Of a DNA stretch of 64,000 bases, positions 34,622 to 47,349 are shown piece after piece. Each line of letters starts with the position of its first letter. The stretch's first letter is position 1. The notes beneath the pieces are model-generated. The model did not search any database. It saw only the letters and a list, made by a program, of their open reading frames with translations, and was not told where the DNA came from. The stretch comes from Apostichopus japonicus (taxonomy: Eukaryota > Echinodermata > Holothuroidea > Aspidochirotida > Stichopodidae). The stretch spans positions 21,811,917 to 21,875,916 of the forward strand of contig NC_092571.1 of NCBI RefSeq assembly GCF_037975245.1, read 5' to 3'. A program made the position numbers and the translations under genes.

Positions 34622-35044
34622 CTGTAACAAATTAAAAAGTTCCTGTGATCAAATTTTTGTGCTGGTTGCAGATCTAAGTCACTCTTACATCTAACATCAG
34701 CAGCACAACATTCCTCCATCTTTGTCTTCTTTGCTGTTTTACTTATGAAATGATTACATATCAAGTCTTCCACAAGTATCTCTTTGAAAATCTCACACAT
34801 TCGCTGTCTTTGGTGCATTCAGGACAAACTAATTGGAACATTCCGTTTCTATGCCATTTCCATGAAATACTGCACAATTTTGGATGCAGGTGATCTTGAA
34901 AATATTTTCAAAATGGGTGGGGTGTGCGACAGATCACTTGTAGGGAGCTTCATGAAGTTCCCCAACCCGATAAAGTTTGGATTATGTTCAATAACGTATG
35001 CAACCATTCTGATTATTAAGTCAAGAGCTTGCCAATACTATATA

Positions 35045-35066
35045 CATATATATATATATATATATT
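35045..35066. repeat. TA microsatellite
   Basis: Run of about 11 TA dinucleotides in an adducin intron. Confidence 0.8.
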
Positions 35067-35434
35067 GAATCTAAGAGAGTATCAAGCTGTAACAATTAGA
35101 GTTTCAAGTAAGACACAAATCAAATCAAAATGGTGTATCCAACCATCCTGATACGTCACAGCTGTTTACTTGACTGAACGAAGCTACCTGCTTATCCACA
35201 CTGACTTCCTACAACTCACTTCTCACTGAATTATCTCACTTAATAAAGCGTATTAGCTTGGTACACATATGATCAAAACCACATACGATAACTAGCGATG
35301 CCATCGGTTGGCAATTAGCATAGTAAATGCTTACTATGTCTGCCCAGATCTTTAAATGCAAATAATGCTAGTTGGTCTGCTGCACAGACGTTGCAGGCCA
35401 AGTGAGTTGGAATTTTTGCATTTTGAAATCTTAC

Positions 35435-35599
35435 CATATTGTCCAAATGTCTCATCATGGCTTCAAACTCCAGTTCACCGACCTTCAGTTTGTGTCCTGT
35501 CTCACTGACCCCACCTGCGACCTTGGCAGTCCCTTCGCCGAACTTGTCTCTGACTTCATCCGGTAGGTGGATGACATTATCTAGGCCTACGGCATGTAT
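35435..35599 (-). CDS. Adducin exon: 'IHAVGLDNVI...MMRHLDNM'
   Basis: 165-nt, phase 0-0 exon. The acceptor is 'cgtgacag|A' and the donor is 'ATG|gtaaga'. It reads 'IHAVGLDNVIHLPDEVRDKF' and 'KVGELEFEAMMRHLDNM'. Adducins have 'xRxxxxGxDNLxLL' followed by 'xxGExEFEALMRxLDN' at the junction of head and neck. It follows the exon ending 'ACEIQ' (39560) and joins 34621 in frame. No damage is seen. Confidence 0.9.
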
Positions 35600-35604
35600 C
35601 TGTC

Positions 35605-38600
35605 ACGAATAATTAGCATACGGTAAAGCGTTTGAATGCAGTTTGTTGTTACATTATCGAACACAAGTCTTACGAGCGACTCTTTTAATCTCTCTTATTC
35701 CTCCTTTGTTGTTTCTCGTCGCTGACTTTGCTCTGCTGGTCCTAACACTACTAAGGAGATTCTTATATTTGTCATCTTGTATATGCCATCCGAGGAATGA
35801 AACTCAACAATTTCATATAAGAGGACGACAATATCGTACATGATTTGCCGAAAAAACCATCCGTTTGGCGTTCATGCTTCAAAAATACAAGACCCACTAA
35901 AGAGTCGTTTTTAGCTTAAATCCGGTTTGAACTTTCGTCCTTTTGATGAAACCTTTGAATCCTCCTTAATTGAAGCATTTTGTCTTCCATCTCTCTGTCA
36001 AGGGACAAAAGAGCTAAATACTGCCATTACAGAACAAACACAGAAATGCACTTCTCCTTCAACAGGCAAATATTTGAGCAACTGTCTGTCTGGGCAATAA
36101 TACTTCATTTGTCCCTATCCAACAAAAAAAATTTGTCTGTCAACAAAACTGGACCAAACTTGGCTATTTGATAATTTGCTCTTTAATGAACAAAAAGATG
36201 TCAACTTCTCTATGGTGGAGATAACCAATGCCTGGATTCTGCAAGGCACCTTGATAGCAAATAGGCAAAAGCATTATGTACAATATGTATGAGGTACAAT
36301 AGAAGCATTGCAACACTATCAGGAAAATGGAACTTTGTGTTTATAAGCCTCTTCTCCAAACGACTTGATACAGAATCCTGTGGACGCCTGCGGGCGCAAG
36401 CTGAGCTCATCAAACTTACAAAGACCCTCAGGAGCATCCCAGCTTTCCTTTCATGATGTTAGTGTCATCACATTAGTATTTATAGTACGCTTTCTGGCCA
36501 AGGTGAAGTGCACAGGCGCGGCAGTATTTGAATATACCGCGGAGGATTGAAAACTGAAGCCTTTCCAAAATCTCATCGATCATATTCATAGACTTACTGT
36601 TTTAGTATTCTGTGCTTAATACTCCCTTTTGAATAGATATTTATTCCTCTTGAATGTTATTCAACTTTTATTAGCAGATTGAATTTGAGTTAGCAGAAAT
36701 AAATGTTTCAGTTTTTGAGTCAAACTAAATTTATTCCAGTCCTTGCAGCCCGACTGAACTTTATTAACATTAGGCTGAAACTTGGAAGAAAATAAATTTT
36801 ATCCCACAGCGATAGGCCTAGGCCTAAATATCCAATAATGAATGTTCAGAACTTGCTGCAGTTATCCAAGAATATGGAAAATATTGTTGACCCATCGAAG
36901 AAGAACAAGCCTCAGAAATGTGTTATTTATTAGATGAAAGATCAACAAGTTAGTACAGAGTCGGTGATGGACAAAGAAAATGCAAATGAAAATGCAGTCT
37001 GCCTGATAAAGTGGAGAGGAAAGGGGCCGTATTCTACAAAAATCATCAAAATAAGTGGTATGTTGACCTTTTTTCTGTTTCATTTCTATGTGTAATCATT
37101 TGAGACTTTCTGACAGTGGCACAATAACCAAGTTCAACTTCTAATTTTCTCCTGTCTTGTGCCACGATAAACAGCATCAAATTAATAATCAAATTAAAAT
37201 AAGACAAGGCTGCATGTGTAGTATATTTCTTGTTTAGGCCTAAACTTATAGGGTTACTACAGTTAAGCTTATTCTTATGGGTGCATGGGGCAATGCCTAT
37301 GTTTGGTAATTATTTGGACATTCAGCACTTGGATTTTCCTAGTTTTACCTAGTCAAACTTCACGTTCAAGTCTGACGTTTCTCTTACCGTACTACAGAGA
37401 TTTTACTTACCATTGAAATAGCGTTATAAAAATGCAAAACATTTAAGTGTTGGGCATGCAGGGTTCAATGTGATTACATTTCTGTTTTTCATATATGGTT
37501 ATATGCAAGGAGCCAAATTTTTCATCATTTTAATAATTATTACAGAGGGGGGGGGGGGGAGCGCTAGTAAGGTTATATATAAACTTTGTGACATGTTGTA
37601 AGACATGTGTAAACATGCTTGCTTGCAAAAAAGTGGGGTCTAAAGCCACCCATCGCTCCTCCGCGTTGCGACGTACATTCACAGTATGTGTGGCAGAAAC
37701 CAGTGGACAGAGCCACAGCCACAAGAGATGAACAAACGGTTTGCATACAAGTGCACGAATGCTCTAAGATACATGAAATTGAAGAAGCTGCATTTTATTT
37801 TTGTTTTGTTTGTTTTGTAATTTTATAGTTGTTGAATAAAAAAGGAGACTTTAGAATTCTGGTTATTCTCATTATTTGTTTGGAGAGTTTTAATCAATAA
37901 CTATGACAACAAGCTGGCCAAATTCCTAACTCTCCTTACTTGGAACTGATTAGCATACAATAATCAATAAGTATTCGAGTAAGTATTCAGAAACCTGTTA
38001 AGCCTTCATAAAATAACTAATTAGCATACAAGTATTTGAATACTAGCGAATAAGTAATCGAGTAACTATAAGTATGCATCAGAGCCGAATTATTTAAATT
38101 AGCAAATACTTATATGTAAATGAGCTAAGTATTCAAATAGCTATTCCAAATCTACTCGAATACCTATTCGAATACCTATTTGAATACCTAACAGGTATTC
38201 GAATACTTCACTCATTTACATATTTTGGCTCTGACGAAGGCGTATAGTTATTCGTATTAGTATTGGAATACTTATTTTGTACTGTGTGTTATATGGTAAA
38301 TTTTCTGAATACTAAGGAAATCTTTGAATACTTTTTGAATACTTATCGACTATATTCGTGTTAGGTAAGGGTAACTTTATTAGAAAGCAGATAATCCGCT
38401 TTGTAACGACCATTGTTTGTTACCCAGACTCGACAAAAAAAACCACACACACACACCGATTGATAAAATTGTAGGTTGACAAAACCCAGACAACCAACTC
38501 TTGATGCTGCAGGGAGAAGAGAGGACCAAGTACTCCCATTCCTGCCCATCAACACCCCCCACTTCACCCACCACTTGAAATTCTAACCCACTAGTAAAGT

Positions 38601-39555
38601 GTGTTGCTGAACCCTCAAGACATACAAATAGAAAACTCAATTATGACTTTCATGAATGATCTCTAAGGGAAATTTTTCCCAAAGTTTCGACTGGTAGCTT
38701 TTCTAAGGATTTACATTAGCCAAAAGACCCTGGTTTCCAAGGTCAATAATGAAACACATCTCCCAGGTGGGTAACCTTGCCCTTGGGGTCAGACATCGAA
38801 AAGAATTTTATGGGAACTTTATCGCTGAATGTCAACATTATTAGTGCACATACATGTTAGAAAGCAAACATCCCCTACTATGCCTTAATCCAAATCCATA
38901 AATCCGATTTGGAGTCGGCAAGTCCCATCAAGACTAGCAATTATTCCAGTCAAACATACTTTTTCAACCGCTGTTATTTTCTTTTCATTTCATGGAGCAG
39001 GCTTTGCTATTGCGGGTGGCTTTCTGCTGTTACTCAGAGCCTAGTTTGACTCAGGAAATAGCAAACAAAAGTTTGTACAGAAGCGGAATCTTCGGGGGTG
39101 GAGAGAGTTGAGGAGAGTGTAATGACTACATATTGATACAGAAGTAGACTATGCTAATGGCAAAATCAAGTTCTGTGTAGGCTAGGAGATACAATCATTC
39201 CTAAGACAATAAAAATTCCAACTTGATTATATTGTTTGGAAACAGTTTGAAAATTTCAGATAACTTTTCTCAGAGGAGAGGGTCATATCAAAGATAAACT
39301 CAATCCATACCATTTACTTTGTGTTTCGAGTTGACTAATCTTGTCCATTTTCAACCCTAACCCCCCCCCCTTACCCCATTCCCGGCTCTTTAAAAAACAG
39401 CTTAAAAAGGAAAACTCTGTAACTTTCACAGGTCTCCAAAATATTCTGAAATGGAGGAGAATGAACAAACTGTAACATAACCAGAAAACATTTGGCCTCA
39501 CACTGCTAAGTTTTACAAGCAATCCGACCACGTTGGACCAAGTCCAGCTAATTCT
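35605..39555. other. Adducin intron
   Basis: Large intron between exons 39560 and 35599. It contains an AT-rich palindromic repeat (37930-38350), a G13 tract at 37547-37559, a CA run near 38447 and a C-tract at 39361. No internal exon recognised. Confidence 0.5.
37930..38350. repeat. Palindromic 'GTATTCGAATAC' repeat
   Basis: Many copies of 'TATTCGAATAC', 'ATTCAAATA' and 'GTATTTGAATAC' in both orientations. 'TCAGAGCC' near 38079 pairs with 'GGCTCTGA' near 38226, flanking 'TACATAT/ATATGTA' arms. The structure suggests a foldback or MITE. Confidence 0.6.
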
Positions 39556-39559
39556 TTAC

Positions 39560-39802
39560 CTGTATCTCACATGCTGCTACACAGTTGAGGGCTAGGAAGT
39601 ATGCCTCCTCTATGGACCCACCACAGCAGACGATACATGGTTACCCAAGAATAGGATCTTGTTTTTGGGTCCAGGGGCCCTGATGATTTGATCCTTCTGT
39701 TCCTCCTCGACCACGATCTCCGTGTAGTCATGGTATAAAGATCTCACCACAAATCAAGGCATCTTGACTGATCGGCAATAGGCCACACTTCATAGTTGAG
39801 AC
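39560..39802 (-). pseudogene. Adducin head exon with two compensating indels
   Basis: 243-nt exon of the class II aldolase/adducin head domain. The acceptor is 'cttgacag|G' and the donor is 'CAG|gtaaag'. It reads 'VSTMKCGLLPISQDALICGE', then, one frame over, 'YHDYTEIVVEEEQKDQII' and 'GPKNKILFLGNH', then, back in the first frame, 'CCGGSIEEAYFLALNCVAA' ending 'CEIQ'. One extra base near 39736 and one missing base near 39638 shift the frame between them and create a TGA. The total length is still a multiple of three and both ends are phase 0. Either the gene copy is decaying or these are assembly errors. The family match is strong. Confidence 0.85.
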
Positions 39803-40167
39803 CTGTCAAGATTCAAAGCAAAAAATTCAAAATCCTCCATATTCTATGACATCTTTGCTTTTAACGATTTGCTTTGGTCAACAACTTGCAGGAAGGGTAA
39901 TGCTAGGCAAACATATTGAATATTCAAAGAACATTTAAAATCCTCCATAATCTATGACATCATTGCTTTTAAGGTAGTTTTTTTTCTTCTTTTTCTTTTC
40001 TTTTATGTGGTCAGCAAATTTATAAAGTCAACCAGGTATTAATCAAAACAAATCGAAATGTGACAAGTCAAGCTAAAGATCTTAAAAAAAAGTGATCAAA
40101 ATCCAAGTAAAGAAAAAAGGAACCTGCTCTAAGAATCATGAAAGTAATTATAAAGGTGGATACTCAC

Positions 40168-40245
40168 AGCAGCGGCTGCCGAAGTGTGCACATGTTAAAT
40201 GCATTTAGTACCTGGTCTGGATTTATTATTATTATTATTACTATT
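40168..40245 (-). pseudogene. Adducin head exon end with stop and ATT microsatellite
   Basis: Before the donor 'GCT|gtgagt' the frame reads 'RPGTKCI*HVHTSAAAA'. This matches the adducin segment 'RPDxKCxxHxHTPxxxA', which directly precedes the 'VSAMKCG' exon. A TAA stands where a hydrophobic residue is expected. An (ATT)n run (about 40223-40246) interrupts the exon just upstream of the arginine. The acceptor and the rest of the exon cannot be found. It joins exon 39802 in phase 0. Confidence 0.65.
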
Positions 40246-41531
40246 GCTTTGGCAGACTTTTAACTTTGAACACTATCTATCAATATGTAGCAACTGCTTT
40301 GAAGTTGATGAGAAAAACATCTTTTGGCCGAGAAGCATCCAACATTGGGGTTATTCCACTCATCTCCAGAAGTTATCTGTTGATCCAAAAAAAATGCCTT
40401 AGTTCATTGTTGCCTTTAAATAAAACAGTGAGTGACTTAATTATTTAGATTACACAAAAGAAGGCAAAACTATATCAAGAAAAGAATGCAAGACAATTGA
40501 TCAAGTTAGCCATTAGCTAGCATTTGAAAGCAGTAGAGAAGACCAGCATATGCAGAGAAGTCTCCTTGATAATTGAAACAAACACTGTTGTTCTATAACT
40601 CTATAAACACTACCTGGCAATTGATTGGACATTGTTTATATGTAAAGGATTGGGTGGTTAGAGAAGTCTGGTTGCGACATCCAAGGGGGGGGGGGGGGAG
40701 GGTGGGGGAAGATATAGTATGGCAAGGGAAGGCAGAACTCAGTTTTTCTCTTTAAGCGCTGGTATTTTGTTCCCCACTAGCAAGCTCTACATCAAAAAAT
40801 AGGAGAAAAAGGAAAACAAATGTGTAATAAACAATGCTTGATAAAATCATAAACTAGCTTTTAAATGTTGGAACACTCCTTTAATGCTCAGAAAATATGA
40901 AAGAGTGAATGGCTCCTTTAATATTAAGGAGTAGAAGGCTCTTTTAAATGCTTATGCCATGCAACCCACAATGCATCTCATGTCAAAAATTAACCTTCTA
41001 TTCTAAAAATCATGGCTATAACCAACATACTGTATGATACAAAAAAATAAGATATAAAATCTTAAATTTGTCCAAAATCCATAACCATCTAAAAAAATAT
41101 TTGCTTTGTCAATAGATGATAGCTGAAGGGAATCAATACAGCTTATTTATTACAACTCTAAGTGTACATATGACCAACTAATCCCAATGCCATGGAATAC
41201 TATTATGTACCAACGCCAACAACAATATGTACACAACAGTTACCTTTATCGAACACATGGACACGGCCATCTTATACTACAAAAACTTGTGATAAAACTG
41301 AGGGTGCTACTGGCAAATACCGCAGAATATGTACAACCTATCTAGCCTTATGCTGTCTACCAACAGAAATCACCTACAATATAAAAATGAAATGCAAGCA
41401 AATATGAATACTTGTAACGTCTTCGTTCACATACTGAAATAATTATTCCATCTAGTACAGTAGTAGCAGGCATATCACATAATATAACACATGCTTTGGA
41501 CCTAAGATGTTTAAAAAGTAAGGAACGAACT

Positions 41532-41617
41532 TACCTGATTGTACCTGGTCTCCATAGCTGCCCCCAGCATACACTGCAAATGTACATTTTCTGCAACACC
41601 TAACTTCACGTCAAACT
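41532..41617 (-). other. Candidate exon, gene unknown
   Basis: Between the acceptor 'ttttttgtag' and the donor 'CAG|gtaagt' lies an open frame reading 'DVKLGVAENVHLQCMLGAAM' and 'ETRYNQ'. Splice sites on both sides and an uninterrupted frame suggest a real exon. It does not match adducin convincingly and I do not recognise the protein. Confidence 0.4.
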
Positions 41618-41837
41618 ACAAAAAAAGCATCATATCAGTCAAAATCTTAGAAAAGTTACAAATGAAACATGTCATTACCTCATAGAGCTTTTGATGATAA
41701 ACTGACGCAGGGAAAGTTAATTAAAAATAACTGATATTTTTGGATATATACATAAATCTTAGATTTCGTGTATAAACCACGTTGTCAATGGTCCTGACCA
41801 TAAACTTTTTCAGGTTCCTTACCCGCAACTTCCTGGA

Positions 41838-42025
41838 GTTTTGAAGGCTGAAATTGCAAATAAACTAGTGCATATCCCTACACCAGTTTGAAGGGTCACA
41901 TTGCAAATAAATTAATGCATATCCCTACACTAGTTTGGAGGGCTGAAATTGCAAATAAACTAGTGCATATCCCTACACTAGTTTGGAGGGCTGAAATTGC
42001 AATTACCTAGTGCATATCTCTACAT
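41838..42025. repeat. 48-bp tandem repeat, about four copies
   Basis: Units contain 'GGCTGAAATTGCAAATAAAC' and 'TAGTGCATATCCCTACACTAG'. The core 'ttgcaaa' recurs at 41854, 41901, 41949 and 41997, so the period is 47-48 bp. Confidence 0.85.
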
Positions 42026-42252
42026 ATAAATAGACCTATCAAAAAGCCCAATCCTTGAGATCAATTTTAAGTTGGTCTGACTTCATGAAGTCAAAAAATT
42101 GGATAACCAACCGTTATTGGATAAACAACCGTCAACCTGTTAACACTGTTCCTTGAGGAGCTCTTATATTTTCTACTTTCTAATGATCTCCGAGGTTAAA
42201 TAGAGTGTGGTTTTCACTACATCATTGCAAATTGTATTATTTGAGACACTAA

Positions 42253-43522
42253 TTGAGACAATATTTAGCAGAAAATTTTATTTTATTCCAATTTTGGAAT
42301 ACTTTTTCCGCTGGAGATCTCGGCAATGACGTCTTGCGACGTTCGTTAGCCTACAAGATTGTTAGTACGGATTCTGCGACAGTGGAGAAATTAAAGGAGT
42401 GTAGCATCAGTGTTGCCGACATTTCATATAAAGATACTGAGATTTTGTATGCTATCATGAATGATGTTGGTAGAGATGGAATTGCAAGTTGTGTGAAATC
42501 TTTGGGATGCTGGATTATCACATTAAAAGCAAAGGAACAAGCTGATCTTATTTTGGACAGTGGACTCCTCGTGAATGGGAATCAGTTTCTACTGGTGTCA
42601 ACAGAACGTTCCTAACTGTTAGTGTTTTCGGAGTACCTTCATTCATACAGGACAAAGATCTAACAGGAAAACTTTGTGAGTATGGGTGTAAAATAAGAGG
42701 CGAATGGAAACGAAAGACCTTCCCCAGATTCCCAAATATCGAGAACGGAATACGATATGTACAGTTAGAACTACCTGAAGAACACAAGAGCTTGCCTTAC
42801 GCAATTAGAATTAACGGGATTAATATGAACTTAAAGCACAATGGTCAAACTAAAGTATGCAATCTGTGTTTGGAAAGCGATCACATCAGGAGAAACTGTC
42901 CTAACTACAAATGTAAAGTTTGCGATGTCCAAGGGCACCGGGAAGCTAATTGCCCAAAGGTCAAATGCTTTAAATACCAAGAACTTGGACATAAAAGCTT
43001 TGTCCTGAGGCGTTTGAAGAGTATCGCCATGACAACACAGATGCTGGCTCGACCCTAGATACACATGAAAACGAAACACAATATCAGTCTGAGGGATTAG
43101 TCACTGGGTCAGTTGAACAGGACGATCACGCTATTCAAGAAGCTAACGAGGTCAGGGCACAGAAATCCGAACAAAACACAGATTCAACAGCAAAGAAGAA
43201 CAATAACGCGAACTCCAGACACCCGAGTAATCCTAACCAGGAGTCAAAGAAAACCCAACAACAACAGCGAACTGAACAAAAGACGACATTGCCAACACAA
43301 AAAGTAGTAGAACAACGGAGAACACAACCGGAGACTGGATCTCAGCGGATGGAGGGGGCAAGCACACAAAGGGGAAACATCCAACCCCACAAAAGGCAAA
43401 TATCCCTAGACGAAGACGGCTTTCAAACTATCAGACTAAAGAAGAAAACATTTATTCCTAATCTCAGCAGAGTGAGAAATGTCAGAAAAAAGGATTCTTC
43501 AGCAGAACCTATGCAAAGATGA
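42253..43522 (+). pseudogene. LINE ORF1 with CCHC zinc knuckles, decayed
   Basis: Gag-like protein in at least three frames. An N-terminal part (42253-42615) is followed, after a shift near 42612, by 'VSVFGVPSFIQDKDLTGKL' and then three CCHC positions from 42858: CNLCLESDHIRRNC and CKVCDVQGHREANC are intact, while the third reads CFKYQELGHKSFVL and has lost two cysteines (to Y and L). The remainder is a Q/N/T-rich linker. The protein would bind the element RNA. Confidence 0.78.
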
Positions 43523-43619
43523 TGACGTTCATGTTATACATTTATTTATTTATAGCGATGCAAGCTGCAAAATACCTTGAAACAGGGGAGGAAGCTATCG
43601 CATGCAATTACTACGATAT

Positions 43620-46456
43620 TGTTTCATACAACAAGATGTCTAGCGAACACATATTGTCTTTATTCCACCATAATAGTCGAAGCCTTAACAAAAACTTAGA
43701 CGACATAACTACATTTACGTCTCTATTGAAGGAGGATTTCTCTGTCATTGGATTTACCGAAACCAGGCTTACTGCAGATATATCCCCCCTAATCCATATC
43801 AATAACTATACGCTTGTTGAAAGGCATCGTCCCGAAAGGAGAGGTGGCGGTGTTTGTTTATTTGTTAACAACGATTTAAATTGCAAACTCAGAAACGATA
43901 TAAGCATTTTCAATGATTCTGGCAATGTTCATAGAGGTTGACATAACATCAGCAATGAAAAATTATACCATAGGCATAATTTATAGGCCTCCAAAAAGTT
44001 CACTGCATATTTTTCTGACACACGTAAACAAAATTTTAACCCAACTCCCGAATGAACGACATAGTGCGTACATTATGGGTGATTATAATATTGATCTTGC
44101 TGACAATATTAAATCTGCTGACTTTTTAAACTTACTATATGCCAGTGGATTTTTTCCTACTATTACCAAACTACCCGTGTGGGTTGCACTTCTGCAACTC
44201 TTTTAGATCATGTTATAACCAATGATGACTGCAAACTAATAACTGGTATCTTTGTAACCGATCTCAGTGACCATTATCCATTATTTCTCCAAACTGCCAT
44301 ACACAAAAGTAGGCAAAGGGGCCCTATGTATGTGAGGAACTACTGCAAAACAAATGTACAGAATTTCTTCTCAACAATCCGAGATGCTTCTTGGGAAAAT
44401 GTTTCATCCCAAACTGATGCAAACATTGCCTATTCTATGTTTTATAACAATTTCAATGCCATATATAATCAATGCTTTCCTGAGCAATGCGTCACCAAAT
44501 CTAAGAGATGTCGAATGAGACACCTGTGGATTACTGCAGGTATTCTAGTTTCTATCAAAAGAAAAGATAAGCTATTTAAAAGACATATTAAGAACCTGTC
44601 TGGTGTAAATAAAACTATTTATTCTCAATATCGCAATAAGGTCAATCATGTTATCAAATTTTCTAGAAAATTATATTTCAACAATAAATTTGATAATGTG
44701 AGGAGTAACCCAAAAGGCACATGGGATACCATTAACCAACTACTCCATAAAGGTCGTAAACAATCATCGTATCCGTCTCTTTTTCAAGGATGGTGACAAA
44801 GAGATTAACACCGACCATGACATTGCTAATAAATTTAATGACTTTTTCGTCAATCTGGGGCCATCACTGGCAAGTAAAATCAACCACAAACGTAAATCAC
44901 AGGAATCTGTGAACATTGTTGTTAACACTCATTCCATGTTTTCTCATCCTGTCAGTGAGGAGGAGTTGTTAAAAACAGCAGCCTCTTGCATGAAACCGGA
45001 TAAAGCAGCTGGATACGATGATTTTAAGCCTGGTATTGTAAGACAAGTTATCCTATTTATTACCAAACCATTAACCCACATTTGTAATTTGTCGTTCAAT
45101 ACCGGTATTTTTCCTGATATATATGCTAAAAATTGCCAAGGTCATCCCTGTCTTTAAGAAAGGGGATTCAGAAAACTTTGAAAATTATCGACCTATATCA
45201 CTATTATCATGTTTTTCCAAAATAGTTGAAAGGCTTATGTATAATCGTATTTTTAACTTTATTTCAAAATATAACATTTTATGCCAGGAACAGTATGGAT
45301 TCCGTCCTGAACACTCCACTGAGCTAGCACTAGCTGATGCCATTGACAATTTGTATAGTAATCTTGACAAGAATAGTACCTGGACCTCTCAAAGGCCTTT
45401 GACACAATAGACCACACAATTCTGCTTAATAAATTACACCGTTACGGCATAAAAGGAACCCCTCTTAATTGGATCGACAGTTACTTAGCAAACCGCTACC
45501 AATATACATCCTACAAAAATGCACATTCCCAACCGGAGAGAATTCAATGTGGTGTGCCACAAGGCTCTATACTTGGTCCATTGCTTTTTATCCTATATGT
45601 TAATGACATTACCAATGTTTCTGATAAAGTTAAAGTTGTTTTTTTTGCTGACGACACAAATATTTTCTTCGTCTCACAATCGAGAACTTTATTTCATATG
45701 GAAGTATCAACTGAATTAGACAAGTTCAGCGACTGGTTCGCTGGCAACAAATTATCATTGAATATTGATAAAACAAACTATATAGTTTTTAATACTTCTA
45801 AAAATTTTACATGGAATGCTGATATTACTATGGGTAGTAAAAGACTACAACAAGTCAATAGTACTACATTTTTAGGCATAGAACTTAAATGGTGTGACCA
45901 CATTACAACTGTCTGTAAGAAAGTTGCAAAAAACACTGGTGTTTTAGCTAAGCCTAAGCATTATCTGCCACAACACATATTAAAGATTCTCTATCAGACA
46001 TTAGTCCAGCCACATATTACGTATTGTTGTAACATATGGTCTGGTACTAGATATACCAATCTGAATCCCATTTGTATTACACAGAAGAGAGCAGTCCGCG
46101 ATATAACACATGCCAAACCACGGGACCACACAAATCCTCTTTTTAAGCGTTCTAAGTTGTTAAAAGCTGATGACATTATTAGGGTTAATCTTGCTACATT
46201 TGCTTGTAAGGCATGGAATGGACTGTTACCAAATGCTTTTAATGACTACTTAATATGTAACAGTGATATTCATCATTACAATACCAGATCTTCAGGCAAT
46301 GCACATTATAACAGGTATAATTCTACAATGGGGATGTTATCACTAAGGGCACGTACAATCAAAACATGGAATTCTCTATCAGACTATATTACAAATAAAC
46401 CTTCTGCAAAATCATTCAGAAGAAACTTTATTCAAAAAATTATTGCATCTTATTAA
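43620..46456 (+). pseudogene. LINE ORF2: endonuclease and reverse transcriptase, decayed
   Basis: The APE endonuclease shows 'LFHHNSRSLNKN', 'GFTETRL', 'RRGGGVCLFV', 'MGDYNIDL' and 'SDHYPLFL' (Asn, Glu, Asp and the C-terminal SDH). RT blocks follow: 'VIPVFKKGDSENFENYRPIS', 'QYGFRPEHSTELALA', 'LDLSKAFDTIDH', 'CGVPQGSILGPLLFILYVND' and 'FFADDTNIFF' (45644-45655). The C-terminal frame 45554-46456 is continuous. Frameshifts lie near 43935, 44190, 44795, 45130 and 45375. The last removes about 17 nt before 'LDLSKAFD' compared with the minus-strand copy at 62.6-64 kb. Confidence 0.85.
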
Positions 46457-47162
46457 TTGAACATGTTCATTTTTTCTTATATATTTTGTTTTCATTTTCC
46501 TTTTCTTTACAGGGAGTCCTCTACTTTGTTAAGCCATCTGAAGGCTTTTTAGAGGACTTCCTATCACATTGAATATATTCACGTGATAAACAAATCAAAT
46601 CAAATTTGTGAATAGGACTGCATAATGCAATTTTAGTCTAGTATGTTAATTATTTAATGATGTCTATTTTCCTCAAGATGAGCTTCATTCTCAAAAGTTA
46701 TACCTGTACTTACATTTTATGCCTTTGTTTGCTAGCTGGGTCATCTACTTGGTTATTTTTCAGTGGAACAGGTGTCACTTAACTGTTTCTTCTCCTCTTT
46801 ACTGCTTGCATGTGTTCCTCTCATTCCTAAATTTGTCCATCAACTTCATGCTCCAGTAATCCTGTTTCAAAAGGAATTATAAATAATATCGAATGCTCTA
46901 TGTTCACATACTGGGTAATCACCAATCACAATAAATCCCATTCCAACACCATAGCTTCACGCACACACACATCTAATCAAATACACACACATGCTGTTTG
47001 AAAGCCGTTATTTCCTATTCACAGTTGGTTTGGTCTACCAAACATACTCTGGAACTCTCTACAAAGACAACGATGCACAGAGCTGACCCTGGCAACCTAG
47101 GATAAGGAATTATATTTTACCCAGCCCAGACACAATAGCATGTACATATAAACATTACTTAC

Positions 47163-47282
47163 TACAGGATGAGCGCCAGGTATGGATGCCTTTCCCAGGA
47201 ACGGGTAGCCCCCGCTGCCTCTGAGTAGTGGGCAGTTCAAGTGCAGCTCGTAGATTGCTCGACAGCATGTCTCTTCCCAGTC
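47163..47282 (-). other. Candidate exon, gene unknown
   Basis: A 120-nt open frame lies between the acceptor 'gtactgaccacag' and the donor 'GTA|gtaagt'. It reads 'DWEETCCRAIYELHLNCPLL' and 'RGSGGYPFLGKASIPGAHPV'. The region is GC-richer than its surroundings. Both splice sites are good and the frame is clean, but I cannot name the family. Confidence 0.4.
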
Positions 47283-47349
47283 CTGTGGTCAGTACACTAC
47301 AACCAGTTTGTACCTACATGTAATGAAAGAAATTAATCAAAAATAATAT

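Larger units (their letters stand above)
42180..46615 (+). mobile_element. CR1-group LINE, near full length
   Basis: Plus-strand non-LTR retrotransposon with ORF1 (from about 42253), ORF2 (43620-46456), a 150-bp 3' UTR and a tail of 'aaatcaaatcaaa'. The same 3' end is found at 4065-4170 and inverted at 62430. RT motifs (GVPQGSILGPLLF, FADD) place it in the CR1/L2/Daphne group; I cannot resolve the clade by eye. Several frameshifts make it inactive. The 5' boundary is approximate. Confidence 0.85.

Noticed and set aside
41532-41617. Assignment of this exon to the adducin head
   Set aside because: Only scattered residues agree, and the neighbouring exon at 40168 already covers the segment it would align to.
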